Shown here: piece by piece, positions 7,861-15,167 of the stretch
Layout of the letters: each line of letters begins with the position of its first letter
Position numbering within the stretch: position 1 is the stretch's first letter
Assembly (NCBI RefSeq): GCF_031010175.1
Contig: NZ_JAUAMB010000034.1
Coordinates: 1 to 57,596, forward strand
Direction of reading: 5' to 3'
DNA: 57,596 nt
From: Halomonas sp. SpR1
GTDB taxonomy: Bacteria > Pseudomonadota > Gammaproteobacteria > Pseudomonadales > Halomonadaceae
Notes under the pieces: model-generated
The model's database searches: none
The model's input: only the letters and a program-made list of their open reading frames with translations
What the model was told of the DNA's origin: nothing
Made by a program: the position numbers and the translations under genes

Positions 7861-8229
7861 ATGGCTGAACTACTGTTCCGGCTGCGCCACGTTACCGACG
7901 AAGAAGCCATGGAAGTGCGTGACCTGCTCGCCGCCCATGGCTTTGATACCTACGAAACCCAGGCGGGCTTTTTCCGCCTGGGGGTCGATGCTATTTGGCT
8001 GCGCAACCCCCAGCAACACGACGCGGCCATCGCGGCGTTAGAAGCCTATCAGGCGGAGCGCCTGGAGCGTGCCCAGCAGGAGCATCAGGCGGCGGTTGAG
8101 CGGGGCGAGCAGATGACGCTATGGAAGCGTCTGGCTGCTCACCCGCTACAGGTCATACTGGTGCTGTTGGCGGTTGGGCTGATTGCCGCCCTCACCCTTC
8201 TGCCGTTCCTGGGCCTGTCGCGGGCCTAA
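7861..8229 (+). CDS. DUF6164 family membrane-anchored protein
   Basis: The N-terminal 60 residues (LLFRLRHVTDEEAMEVRDLLAAHGFDTYET, then FRLGVDAIWLRN) match the DUF6164 pattern, a small ferredoxin-like alpha/beta fold. A charged coiled stretch (about 62-85) leads to one C-terminal membrane helix (about 92-118). The function is unknown; relatives sit beside diverse housekeeping genes. It lies 9 bp after gloA and overlaps the convergent cupin gene by 4 bp. Confidence 0.7.
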   Translation: MAELLFRLRHVTDEEAMEVRDLLAAHGFDTYETQAGFFRLGVDAIWLRNPQQHDAAIAALEAYQAERLERAQQEHQAAVERGEQMTLWKRLAAHPLQVILVLLAVGLIAALTLLPFLGLSRA

Positions 8230-8891
8230 GCGACAGGCAGGTGGCCGCGCTTGAGGTACATCATCACGCCGTCATTGCCGGCGGTTAACGCGGGTGCCGC
8301 GCCGCTGGGGTAACGGCACCAGGTACCCGCGGTGTAGCTCTTCTCGCTATCACTTAGCGTGCCTTCCAGAATCAAAAACTCCAGACCGCCTCGCAGGGTG
8401 GGGTAGGCAATAGACGTGCCCGCCGACCAGCGTTCCAGGCTGGTGCGCTCCTGCTTGTAGGTGTGCAGCATCTTATAGGCAATGCGCGGGCGACGATCAG
8501 GCTGCCAGGGCAGCCGGTGGGCAGGCACCGCCAGCTGTAGCGTATCGTTGGGGTCAAACTGATGCAGTTTGACAAAAATCAGCGCGCCTTCCTCACCAAT
8601 TTGCGGCGTATGGCCGGTGCCGATGGGGTTTCTTAAGTAGCTGCCAGCTGCGTAGCGCCCATGCTCATCGGCGAACACGCCCTCCAACACCAGAATCTCT
8701 TCGCCGCCGCCGTGGGTATGCCGCTCAAACTGGGTATTGGGGGCGTAGCGGACAAGGCTGGTGGCGCGGGCAACTTCGTCGCCAATACGGTCAAACATCA
8801 TGCGTTCTACCCCCGCACTGGGGGAGTCGACCCACTGATACTCTTCCGGGGTAACACAGGCAAAGTGGCTAAAATCGGCGTTTAAACGCAT
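8226..8891 (-). CDS. Double-cupin (ChrR-like) protein
   Basis: A 221-residue protein with two cupin repeats. The first (about 45-110) keeps a metal-binding set: HTHGGGEE near residue 58 and a following Gly-X5-P-X-G (GSYLRNPIGTGHTP). The second (about 155-215) keeps the fold pattern (GGLEFLILEG, GTWCRYPSG) but lacks the His cluster. ChrR-type cupins can be anti-sigma factors, but no ECF sigma gene is adjacent, so a stand-alone sensor or enzyme role is equally possible. The RBS is weak. Confidence 0.65.
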   Translation of the reverse strand: MRLNADFSHFACVTPEEYQWVDSPSAGVERMMFDRIGDEVARATSLVRYAPNTQFERHTHGGGEEILVLEGVFADEHGRYAAGSYLRNPIGTGHTPQIGEEGALIFVKLHQFDPNDTLQLAVPAHRLPWQPDRRPRIAYKMLHTYKQERTSLERWSAGTSIAYPTLRGGLEFLILEGTLSDSEKSYTAGTWCRYPSGAAPALTAGNDGVMMYLKRGHLPVA

Positions 8892-8979
8892 GGGAAAGGG
8901 CTCTTCGCAGTGAAGGTTAGTAACGGGGAGGGGGTTAGCAGCCTGCTAGTCTCCTTATCAACAGCGAAAAATGCAACCC

Positions 8980-8999
8980 AAAAGCCGCCCGAAGGCGGC
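8980..8999 (-). terminator. Intrinsic terminator of ampC
   Basis: On the minus strand GCCGCC, TTCG loop, GGCGGC is followed by TTTT. It starts about 22 bp after the ampC stop codon. Confidence 0.7.
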
Positions 9000-9021
9000 G
9001 TCAAGGTGTCTGGTCACTTAC

Positions 9022-10191
9022 TCAGGGCGTTTCAGTTAGCTCGGAAAGGATATGGTGGGCCGCCTCGATGCGTGTTGGGGTGGGGTAGTTGCGGTTGGCC
9101 AGCAGCACAATGCCAATTTGCTCGCTGGGCACAAAGGCTACATAGCCGCCAAAACCATTGGTCGCGCCGGTTTTGTTGTAAAACGCCTCCTCCCTGGGGG
9201 CGAGCGGTGGGGTTAAGCGGTTGGCGGGGTTGGGCTCCAAAATCATCTCAAGGGAGTTGCCCGCCAGTAACTGCTCAAGCGCCACCGGGTAGGCGTAGCT
9301 TTCCCAGCCCAACCCTTGGGTCATATTGCCGAACTCAAAGTAGCCTGTGCGCGTGGCTGCCAAGGCTTGGCTGAGTGGCTCGTCTAGTGCGCTATTCATA
9401 TGGGCTTCCACGAACGTCAGCACGTCGGCGGCTGTTGACTTCAAACCGTAGGCTTGGGCATCCAACATGCCCGGGTTGACCCGAATGGGCTTATCCTCTT
9501 TTGAGTAACCGTAGGCGTAGTGCGCCTGCTGCGCTTCTGGTACCTGGTAATAGCTATGCTCCAGCCCCAGCGGGGCGAACACCGCTTCTTCCATAAGCGT
9601 CTCGAACGGTTTGCCAAGGCGTTGGGCGGTTAAATAGCCCATCAGGCCTATGCTCGGGTTGGAGTAGAGGCGATGGCTGCCGGGGGGAGATTCAGGCTGC
9701 CACTGGCGATAGTAGTCGAGCATTTGCTCTTCGCTTTGTACCGCATCGGGAAACTGCAGCGGCAGCTCGCCCGCCGCATAGGTGCCCAGTTCCAGCAGCG
9801 TGATCTCATCGAAGGCGCTGCCTTCAAGGGCTGGTAGATACTGGCTGGCCGGGTCGGAAAGCGAAAGGACACCGCTGGACTGGGCATAGCCAGTTAACGC
9901 CGCCGTGAAGATCTTACTGATCGAGCCTAGTTCGAACAGCGTTTCATCGGTGACTGGAATACCCGCTTCTTGATCGGCTTCCCCATAATTAAAGTAATGC
10001 TGTTGGCCACCGATGCTCACTGCGACCGCCATGCCGGGAATACGGTGCTCAGCCATCAACGGCGCAATAGTGTCGTTCACCAGCGCCTCGATGTCTGTGC
10101 TGGCAGGCACATCAGACGCCCAGGCAGAGCTGCCGATTAGAAGAGAACCTGTCATGATAAGGCCGGAGTTTGCTGCTAACATCTTACGCAT
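9022..10191 (-). CDS. ampC: Class C beta-lactamase (AmpC type)
   Basis: Periplasmic serine beta-lactamase. The 389-residue precursor has a signal peptide (about 1-25, ending AWA-S). The class C motifs are all present: SISK (Ser90, Lys93), YSN (176-178, reading YSNPS) and KTG (340-342, reading NKTGATNGFGGYVAF). The gene is divergent from ampR with a short shared control region, the classic inducible arrangement. The RBS is AGGA, 7 bp before the ATG, and an intrinsic terminator follows. The context suggests an intrinsic chromosomal enzyme; nothing here indicates transfer. Confidence 0.92.
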   Translation of the reverse strand: MRKMLAANSGLIMTGSLLIGSSAWASDVPASTDIEALVNDTIAPLMAEHRIPGMAVAVSIGGQQHYFNYGEADQEAGIPVTDETLFELGSISKIFTAALTGYAQSSGVLSLSDPASQYLPALEGSAFDEITLLELGTYAAGELPLQFPDAVQSEEQMLDYYRQWQPESPPGSHRLYSNPSIGLMGYLTAQRLGKPFETLMEEAVFAPLGLEHSYYQVPEAQQAHYAYGYSKEDKPIRVNPGMLDAQAYGLKSTAADVLTFVEAHMNSALDEPLSQALAATRTGYFEFGNMTQGLGWESYAYPVALEQLLAGNSLEMILEPNPANRLTPPLAPREEAFYNKTGATNGFGGYVAFVPSEQIGIVLLANRNYPTPTRIEAAHHILSELTETP

Positions 10192-10263
10192 ACCAATATC
10201 CTGTTGTGATGAGTGCGGCGCGAAAGCTGGGTGGGATCACCAGCCGTGAAGAGCGTGACAGGG

Positions 10264-10293
10264 GTTAATTTACGGCGGGCTGTGCGAATTAAC
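10264..10293. promoter_or_regulatory. Putative AmpR operator between ampC and ampR
   Basis: GTTAATT (10264-10270) and AATTAAC (10287-10293) form a perfect 7-bp inverted repeat spaced by 16 bp. It lies in the 149-bp divergent region, where a LysR-type regulator would bind a dyad with T-N11-A character. The spacing and place fit AmpR control of both genes. Confidence 0.5.
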
Positions 10294-10340
10294 AAACAGC
10301 GATATTTTGCCCGAGCCATTAGAAAAATTTGGGGGTCAAG

Positions 10341-11216
10341 GTGGTGCGTCCCTACCTGCCGTTAAAAGCGCTGCGCGCCTTTGAAGCGTCGGCCAGGCAC
10401 TTAAGCTTTACCCGAGCATCTGAAGAACTTCATGTCACCCAGGCGGCGGTCAGCCATCAGGTCAAGCTGCTCGAAACCCAGTTGAAGGTGCCGCTGTTCA
10501 AGCGCTTGCCCAGGGGGCTAATGCTTACCCAGGAGGGTGAGCTGCTGCTGCCGGTATTGAAGAGTTCATTCGATCAGATCTCCCACACACTGGAGCGGGT
10601 GGGCGAGAGTAGCTATCGGGAAGTGTTAAACGTCGGGGTGGTCGGGACCTTTGCCGTCGGTTGGCTGCTGCCAAGGCTGGCGGATTTTCAGGATCAATAC
10701 CCGTTTGTCGATTTGCGCCTTTCCACCCATAACAACCGCGCGGATATTGCGGGTGAAGGGCTCGATTTTGCGATCCGCTTTGGTACCGGTGCTTGGCACG
10801 CTACCGCGGCGCAGCCGCTGCTACCGGCATCGCTCTCGGTCATGTGCATCCCCGATATCGCCGCCCGGCTTAGCACTCCCGCGGATGTATTAGGTGAGAC
10901 CTGGCTGCGCTCATATCGCGCCGACGAGTGGACAGAGTGGCTAACGGCGGCGGGGCTGTCAGGCAGCTTTCCGATGACCAACAGCATTGTGTTCGACTCC
11001 TCCATCGCCATGGTAGAAGCCGCGTTACAAGGGGCCGGTTTGGCCTTGGCACCACCGCTGATGTTCCCCCGCCAACTGAATAGCGGCGCGCTGGTACAGC
11101 CTTTCGACACCGCCGTCAGTCTGGGGGGGTACTGGTTGACCCGCCTGCAGACACGCCCGGAAACCCGCGCTATGGCGTGTTTCCGGGAATGGCTGCTCAA
11201 GGCGATTAATGCCTGA
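10341..11216 (+). CDS. ampR: LysR-family transcriptional regulator AmpR
   Basis: Regulates ampC in response to muropeptides (activating) and UDP-MurNAc-pentapeptide (repressing). Residues 1-60 form the winged-helix domain (LKALRAFEASARHLSFTRASEELHVT). The effector domain keeps AmpR hallmarks such as VGVVGTFAVGWLLPRL, STHNNRAD, RSYRADEWTEW and GGYWLTRLQTR. The GTG at 10341 gives 291 residues, the length of characterised AmpR proteins, and aligns MVRPYLPLK with their N-termini; GGGGGT lies 4-5 bp upstream. A TTG at 10329 is also in frame but falls in front of that RBS. Confidence 0.9.
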   Translation: MVRPYLPLKALRAFEASARHLSFTRASEELHVTQAAVSHQVKLLETQLKVPLFKRLPRGLMLTQEGELLLPVLKSSFDQISHTLERVGESSYREVLNVGVVGTFAVGWLLPRLADFQDQYPFVDLRLSTHNNRADIAGEGLDFAIRFGTGAWHATAAQPLLPASLSVMCIPDIAARLSTPADVLGETWLRSYRADEWTEWLTAAGLSGSFPMTNSIVFDSSIAMVEAALQGAGLALAPPLMFPRQLNSGALVQPFDTAVSLGGYWLTRLQTRPETRAMACFREWLLKAINA

Positions 11217-11240
11217 GCAGCACTTGTTTATCCAGCCCGC

Positions 11241-12383
11241 TTAGTGACTATGCTCGCTGTGGTCATGGTCATGGTCATGGTCATGGTCATGGTCATGGTC
11301 TTTGTGATCGTGCTCATGATGGCCGGGCTCTTTGTGACCACCAGGCTGGGCTAGCGCATCGTGCAGCACATGGGCGTTGTGGCGCATCATGCCCAGGTAA
11401 GTGCTGGCTTCGCCTTCTGCCGCCAGCGCATCGGCGTAAAGCGTGCCGGCAATCGGTAGGCCGGTCTCTTCAGCGAGCTGGGTGATGATCGACTGATTGG
11501 TCATGTTCTCGTGGAACAGTGCCTTCACGTTCTCCTGCTCAATCACATCCACTAACGCCGCCATGCTGGCGCCGCTGGGGTCAGCTTCCGTGGAAAGCCC
11601 CACCGGAGAGAGGAAGGTCACGCCATAGGCGCTTGAGAAGTAGCCAAAGGAGTCGTGTCCGGTGATCACGCTGGTGGAGGCCGGGATCTCGTCAATCAGC
11701 GCACGAATCTCGGCGTCCACCTCGGCGATTTGCTGTAAATACTGCTCCGCATTGGCGCGATATTCGTCGGCGTTGTCAGCATCCGCAGCGATTAATCCAT
11801 CGCGGATATTGGCCACATACACTTCGGCCTGGCGCATATCCTGCCAAGCGTGGGGATCTTGACTGCCATGGTCGTGACCTGCGTGCTCATCCGCATGTTC
11901 TGCATGATCATGCTCATCATGGTCATGGTCTTCATGATCGTGGTCATCGTGGCCGTGCTCTTCCTGGGCATGCTCTTCATGGCCATGAGACTCATGGTCG
12001 TGCCCATGCTCGTCATGCCCTGCGTAGGAGAGCGGCTCGATACCGTCGGTGGCGGTGACCAAGGCGCCCGAGTAGTCGCTGGCGCTAATCAAACGCTCCA
12101 TCCAACCCTCGAACAGCAGGCCGTTGAAGACCACTAAATCAGCATTCGCCAGGGAGCGTGCATCGCCGGGGCTGGGGGAGTAAACGTGGGCGTCGCCATC
12201 GGCAGCGACCAGGGAGGTCACGTCCACATGCTCGCCGCCTACGTTTTCCACCATATCGGCAAGGATCGAGAAGCTGGTAACCACCTGAACGCGCTCATTC
12301 GCCATGGCCGCAGGTAGCGCCAGCATAGCGGAAACACCGACTAACCAGCGCGATGACCGAAATGATAAATGGGCAAAAGACAT
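11241..12383 (-). CDS. Zinc ABC transporter substrate-binding protein (ZnuA/AztC type), with two His-rich tracts
   Basis: Periplasmic cluster A-I metal-binding protein. A signal peptide (about 1-28, ending AMA-N) is followed by the SFSILADMVENVGG N-lobe and VVFNGLLFE. A His/Asp/Glu-rich loop (about 120-175) then precedes the DPHAWQD ligand motif, and the C-lobe contains ITGHDSFGYF and LFHENMTNQS. Unusually, a second His-rich tail, (DH)n, ends the protein at about 350-380. The gene is the last of a small-protein/ATPase/permease/SBP operon, the same ATPase-permease-SBP order as aztABC. Zinc is the likely cargo given the His tracts and a Zur-type site upstream, but manganese cannot be excluded. 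The RBS is AAAGGAG. Confidence 0.85.
   Translation of the reverse strand: MSFAHLSFRSSRWLVGVSAMLALPAAMANERVQVVTSFSILADMVENVGGEHVDVTSLVAADGDAHVYSPSPGDARSLANADLVVFNGLLFEGWMERLISASDYSGALVTATDGIEPLSYAGHDEHGHDHESHGHEEHAQEEHGHDDHDHEDHDHDEHDHAEHADEHAGHDHGSQDPHAWQDMRQAEVYVANIRDGLIAADADNADEYRANAEQYLQQIAEVDAEIRALIDEIPASTSVITGHDSFGYFSSAYGVTFLSPVGLSTEADPSGASMAALVDVIEQENVKALFHENMTNQSIITQLAEETGLPIAGTLYADALAAEGEASTYLGMMRHNAHVLHDALAQPGGHKEPGHHEHDHKDHDHDHDHDHDHDHSEHSH
11261..11300. repeat. Hexanucleotide repeat (GGTCAT)6 in the 3' end of the zinc-binding protein gene
   Basis: Six perfect GGTCAT units plus GGTC encode the alternating Asp-His tail on the minus strand. The 6-bp unit keeps the frame, so slippage would lengthen or shorten the metal-binding tail without breaking the protein. 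Confidence 0.9.
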
Positions 12384-12420
12384 ACAGCACTCCTTTTACG
12401 GTTAAGCATAAATACGCAAA

Positions 12421-13311
12421 TTAAGACCCCTGCTCAACAGCCAACGGCGTTGTTTTACGCCGCAGCTTGGCTGCCAAGCTGTGGTAGCGACCAAATAGGG
12501 CCGAGAAGAGGTAACCAAACCCGGCCAGCAGAATAATGCTGGGGCCCGAGGGAATATCCAGATGAAACGAGAGCAGCAGTCCGCCAGTGCTCGCCACCAT
12601 GGCCAGCACAATGGCAATGCCGATCAAGCCCTCTAAGCGTTTGCTCCAAAAGCGCGCCGAGGTGGCGGGTAGCATCATCAGCCCCACCGCCATCAGCGTA
12701 CCCAAAGTTTGAAAACCGGCGGTTAGGTTGAGTACCAGCAGCCCCAAAAACACGCTGTGCACCCAGCCGCTGCGACGGCTCTGGCCGCGTAAAAACAGCG
12801 GATCCAAGCACTCCACCACCAGGGCACGGAACACCACCGCCAGGGTCAGTACAATCAGCGTACTGATACCTGCGATCAGCAGCAGCGCAGTAGAGTTGAT
12901 CGCCAAAATCGAGCCAAACAGCACGTGGGTTAGATCAACACTGCTACCGCCCAGCGAAATCAGCATTACACCGGCGGCTAGCGAGATAATAAAAAAGCTC
13001 GCCATGGCGGCATCTTCACGCTGGCCGCCCATCTTCGACACGGCCCCCGCCAGCAGCGCGACCATTAACCCAAACAGCACCCCGCCAATGCTCATAATCG
13101 GCAGTGAAAAGCCCGCCAACAGGAAGCCCAGCGCCACACCGGGCAGAATCGCGTGGGCCATGGCGTCACCAATCAGGCTCATGCCGCGTAGCACCAAAAA
13201 CACCCCCAGCGGCGGGGCGGCCAGCGAAAGCGCTAAACCACCCACCACTGCGCGGCGCATAAAGCCGTAATCGAACGGGCTGACAAACCAAGCGTTAAGC
13301 AGATCCAGCAT
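12421..13311 (-). CDS. Metal (Zn/Mn) ABC transporter permease, ZnuB/AztB family
   Basis: Inner-membrane permease of the ABC-3 family, 296 residues with eight or nine hydrophobic segments. Family features include LVLRGMSLIGDAMAHAILPGVALGFLL near residue 40, the coupling-helix region contacting the ATPase, and TLGTLMAVGLMMLPATSARFW near 215. It overlaps the upstream ATPase gene by 17 bp and starts 5 bp after GGGGGG. The substrate-binding protein gene follows after 37 bp. Confidence 0.88.
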   Translation of the reverse strand: MLDLLNAWFVSPFDYGFMRRAVVGGLALSLAAPPLGVFLVLRGMSLIGDAMAHAILPGVALGFLLAGFSLPIMSIGGVLFGLMVALLAGAVSKMGGQREDAAMASFFIISLAAGVMLISLGGSSVDLTHVLFGSILAINSTALLLIAGISTLIVLTLAVVFRALVVECLDPLFLRGQSRRSGWVHSVFLGLLVLNLTAGFQTLGTLMAVGLMMLPATSARFWSKRLEGLIGIAIVLAMVASTGGLLLSFHLDIPSGPSIILLAGFGYLFSALFGRYHSLAAKLRRKTTPLAVEQGS

Positions 13312-14029
13312 GGCGTCCCCCCATGGTAAACGGCACTACCTGGGCGGGCGCGTGTTGGTGATTAAGCGCACTGGGCGCCACCCACCGGCCATGGCCGCCG
13401 TTAAGCATCAGCACTTCGTCAGCCAGGCGGCGCAGATGATCCATATCATGGAGCACGACAATAATCGTCGCGCCGTCATCGGCCATCTGGCGCAGAATGC
13501 GGATCAAAATATCCACGGTTTCGCTATCCACGTTGGCAAACGGCTCATCGAGCAGTAACAGCTCGGCTTCCTGCATCAGCGTGCGGCCAATCAGGGCACG
13601 CTGGCGCTGGCCGCCGGAAAGCTCGCCCAGCGGACGGTGGGCCAAGTGGGAAATACCCAGCCGCGCCATAATCTCGCGGCCCTTGCGGTAATGCCCTGCA
13701 CAGTAGCCGGTTAATGCGCCGTGGCTGGGCCAACTGCCGGTCATCACCAGCTCTTCCACGCTCATGGGGAAGGTCAGGTCTAACGCCAGCTGTTGCGGCA
13801 GCCACGCCCGGCGCTCTTTGGCAACGGTGCACACCACTTCGCCGCTAATAGGCCGAAGTTCGCCCATAATCGCCTGAATCAAGGTGCTTTTACCCGCGCC
13901 GTTAGCGCCGATCAGCGCGGTAATCGCCCCTGGCTTGAAGTCGCCCTCGATATGCTCCAGAACTGTGCGGCGCGCCTGGGCCAAGTGCAGGTTATGCAAC
14001 TGTAAGCGTGATAAAGAGCGCTGACTCAT
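13295..14029 (-). CDS. Metal (Zn/Mn) ABC transporter ATP-binding protein, ZnuC/AztA family
   Basis: Cytoplasmic ATPase driving metal import. The protein (244 residues from the ATG at 14029) has Walker A GANGAGKST near residue 42, a Q-loop WLPQQ, the LSGGQRQRA signature, Walker B LLLLDEPFANVD and the switch His in VVLHD. The ATG at 14029 was preferred to an upstream start because the stop of the preceding 49-residue gene overlaps it (ATGA), a coupling layout. A basic, His-containing C-terminal tail follows the core domain. Confidence 0.88.
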   Translation of the reverse strand: MSQRSLSRLQLHNLHLAQARRTVLEHIEGDFKPGAITALIGANGAGKSTLIQAIMGELRPISGEVVCTVAKERRAWLPQQLALDLTFPMSVEELVMTGSWPSHGALTGYCAGHYRKGREIMARLGISHLAHRPLGELSGGQRQRALIGRTLMQEAELLLLDEPFANVDSETVDILIRILRQMADDGATIIVVLHDMDHLRRLADEVLMLNGGHGRWVAPSALNHQHAPAQVVPFTMGGRHAGSA

Positions 14030-14175
14030 CCCAGCCACCCACCAGCCCACACCACTAAGACCCAAAGCGCCAACAGCGGTACGGCAACAAACAGCAGCCG
14101 TTTAACCGCCGATAGCGACATCAAGGAGAAGTGGCAGGGGCCCTCCTTGTTATGGCGGTGCGTATGCTCACTCAT
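14026..14175 (-). CDS. Small 49-residue His-rich single-pass membrane protein heading the zinc operon
   Basis: The reading frame starts MSEHTHRHNKEGPCHFS, so it has three His and one Cys-His pair in the first 15 residues, followed by one membrane helix (about residues 24-45) and GGWLG at the end. A GAGG lies 7 bp upstream. Its TGA overlaps the ATG of the ATPase gene, so translation is probably coupled. I do not recognise a named family. Position, His content and topology suggest a zinc-linked accessory subunit, but that is inference. It is the first gene after the Zur-type operator. Confidence 0.65.
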   Translation of the reverse strand: MSEHTHRHNKEGPCHFSLMSLSAVKRLLFVAVPLLALWVLVVWAGGWLG

Positions 14176-14202
14176 CAAGTGGCCTCGTTTAATAGCAAAT
14201 AG

Positions 14203-14215
14203 GTTATAACATAAC
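14203..14215. promoter_or_regulatory. Zur-type operator upstream of the zinc ABC operon
   Basis: GTTATAACATAAC is an inverted repeat (GTTAT, AAC, ATAAC) matching the core of gammaproteobacterial Zur boxes (GTTATnnnATAAC). It lies 28 bp before the first start codon of the operon, where binding of Zn-loaded Zur would block transcription. Confidence 0.7.
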
Positions 14216-14275
14216 GTTTAATAAGGCTAAAAAATTGCTGATTATTTTACGCGTTCACACAGTGCTGGCAACGGT

Positions 14276-14308
14276 AAAGCGCTGGCGGCGTAGCGCCGCC
14301 AGCGCTTT
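14276..14308 (-). terminator. Strong 15-bp hairpin, probable terminator of the following minus-strand gene
   Basis: AAAGCGCTGGCGGCG (14276-14290), a TAG loop and CGCCGCCAGCGCTTT (14294-14308) pair perfectly over 15 bp. It lies 24 bp after the stop of the minus-strand gene at 14332. The T tract is only three bases, so it may also protect the mRNA end. Confidence 0.6.
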
Positions 14309-14331
14309 AGAGGAGCAACTACAGCGAACTA

Positions 14332-15009
14332 TTAGTAACGCCAGGTAGCGCCTAGCTGCTGTGGCGCCACGTTAAACGCGTATTCACCAGGGATCGTAAT
14401 CGGCCCAAGCGACAGATTGGCGGGCTGGAAGCGGTTTATCGCAGAGGAGGCCTGATTAGGCTGCGACCAAATTTGCAGCTCGTTGACCAGCATGCCGGTG
14501 GCAAAGTTGATCGCCCCGTCGCTTTCTCGGCCATCGGCGGCAATCACCGCGCCTGCTACGCCATTCACCACCAGTGAACTGACGCGAGCTCCCCAGCCGC
14601 GCCGCTCGCGTTCGGCTTGAGCAAGCTCCAACACCAGCGCCTGCACACCGCTTAAATCGCCGTTGGCTTTCAATCGCTCATACTCCGCCAGTGCCGCCGG
14701 GTGCGGCTGGCGGTCGGTCAGCATACCGGCCACGGCCAGGGCTGATTTCACCACCCCTACCCGGGCATCAAAGCGGTCATCCGGGTCGCTCGCCTCGCTG
14801 GATTGGTACGCGTTCACCGCCAGGCTGGTGCCGTAAATTCCCGTCCAGCCCCACTGCCAAACATTGGCGTGGCTAGCGCCGTTCTCAAATACCTCATCGT
14901 ACTCACTCCACTGCCCATCCGGTTGTGCCTGGGCTTGTGCTTGTAGAGAGACAGGCAGGGCGATCATCAGAGTGGTCACCAGCGTGGCGAGAAGACGAAA
15001 AGCATGCAT
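14332..15009 (-). CDS. Hypothetical secreted protein
   Basis: A 225-residue protein that I do not recognise. From the ATG at 15009 it begins with a clear signal peptide (MHAFRLLATLVTTLMIALPVSLQAQA). The mature part opens with an acidic/Trp-rich stretch (QWSEYDEVFENGASHANVWQWGWTGIYG), which resembles the start of periplasmic proteins with short helical repeats, then an Ala/Arg-rich helical middle and a beta-rich end (SLGPITIPGEYAFNVAP). An upstream start at 15063 would bury the signal peptide, so it was not used. The RBS is weak. It stands alone, divergent from cas3. Confidence 0.6.
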   Translation of the reverse strand: MHAFRLLATLVTTLMIALPVSLQAQAQAQPDGQWSEYDEVFENGASHANVWQWGWTGIYGTSLAVNAYQSSEASDPDDRFDARVGVVKSALAVAGMLTDRQPHPAALAEYERLKANGDLSGVQALVLELAQAERERRGWGARVSSLVVNGVAGAVIAADGRESDGAINFATGMLVNELQIWSQPNQASSAINRFQPANLSLGPITIPGEYAFNVAPQQLGATWRY

Positions 15010-15167
15010 GAAGAAGTGCCTATATAGGGGAGCAGTAGCGCTAAGCGTAGCACGCAAAACCAATCAGACGAGGAGGATTGAAGGTTGGCGAAGTATGACT
15101 AAGGTCAATGGCGTTGCAGGATGAAGGATGGTTAGATGGGGGATTAGCAAACGGTGGAGGGGCAACG

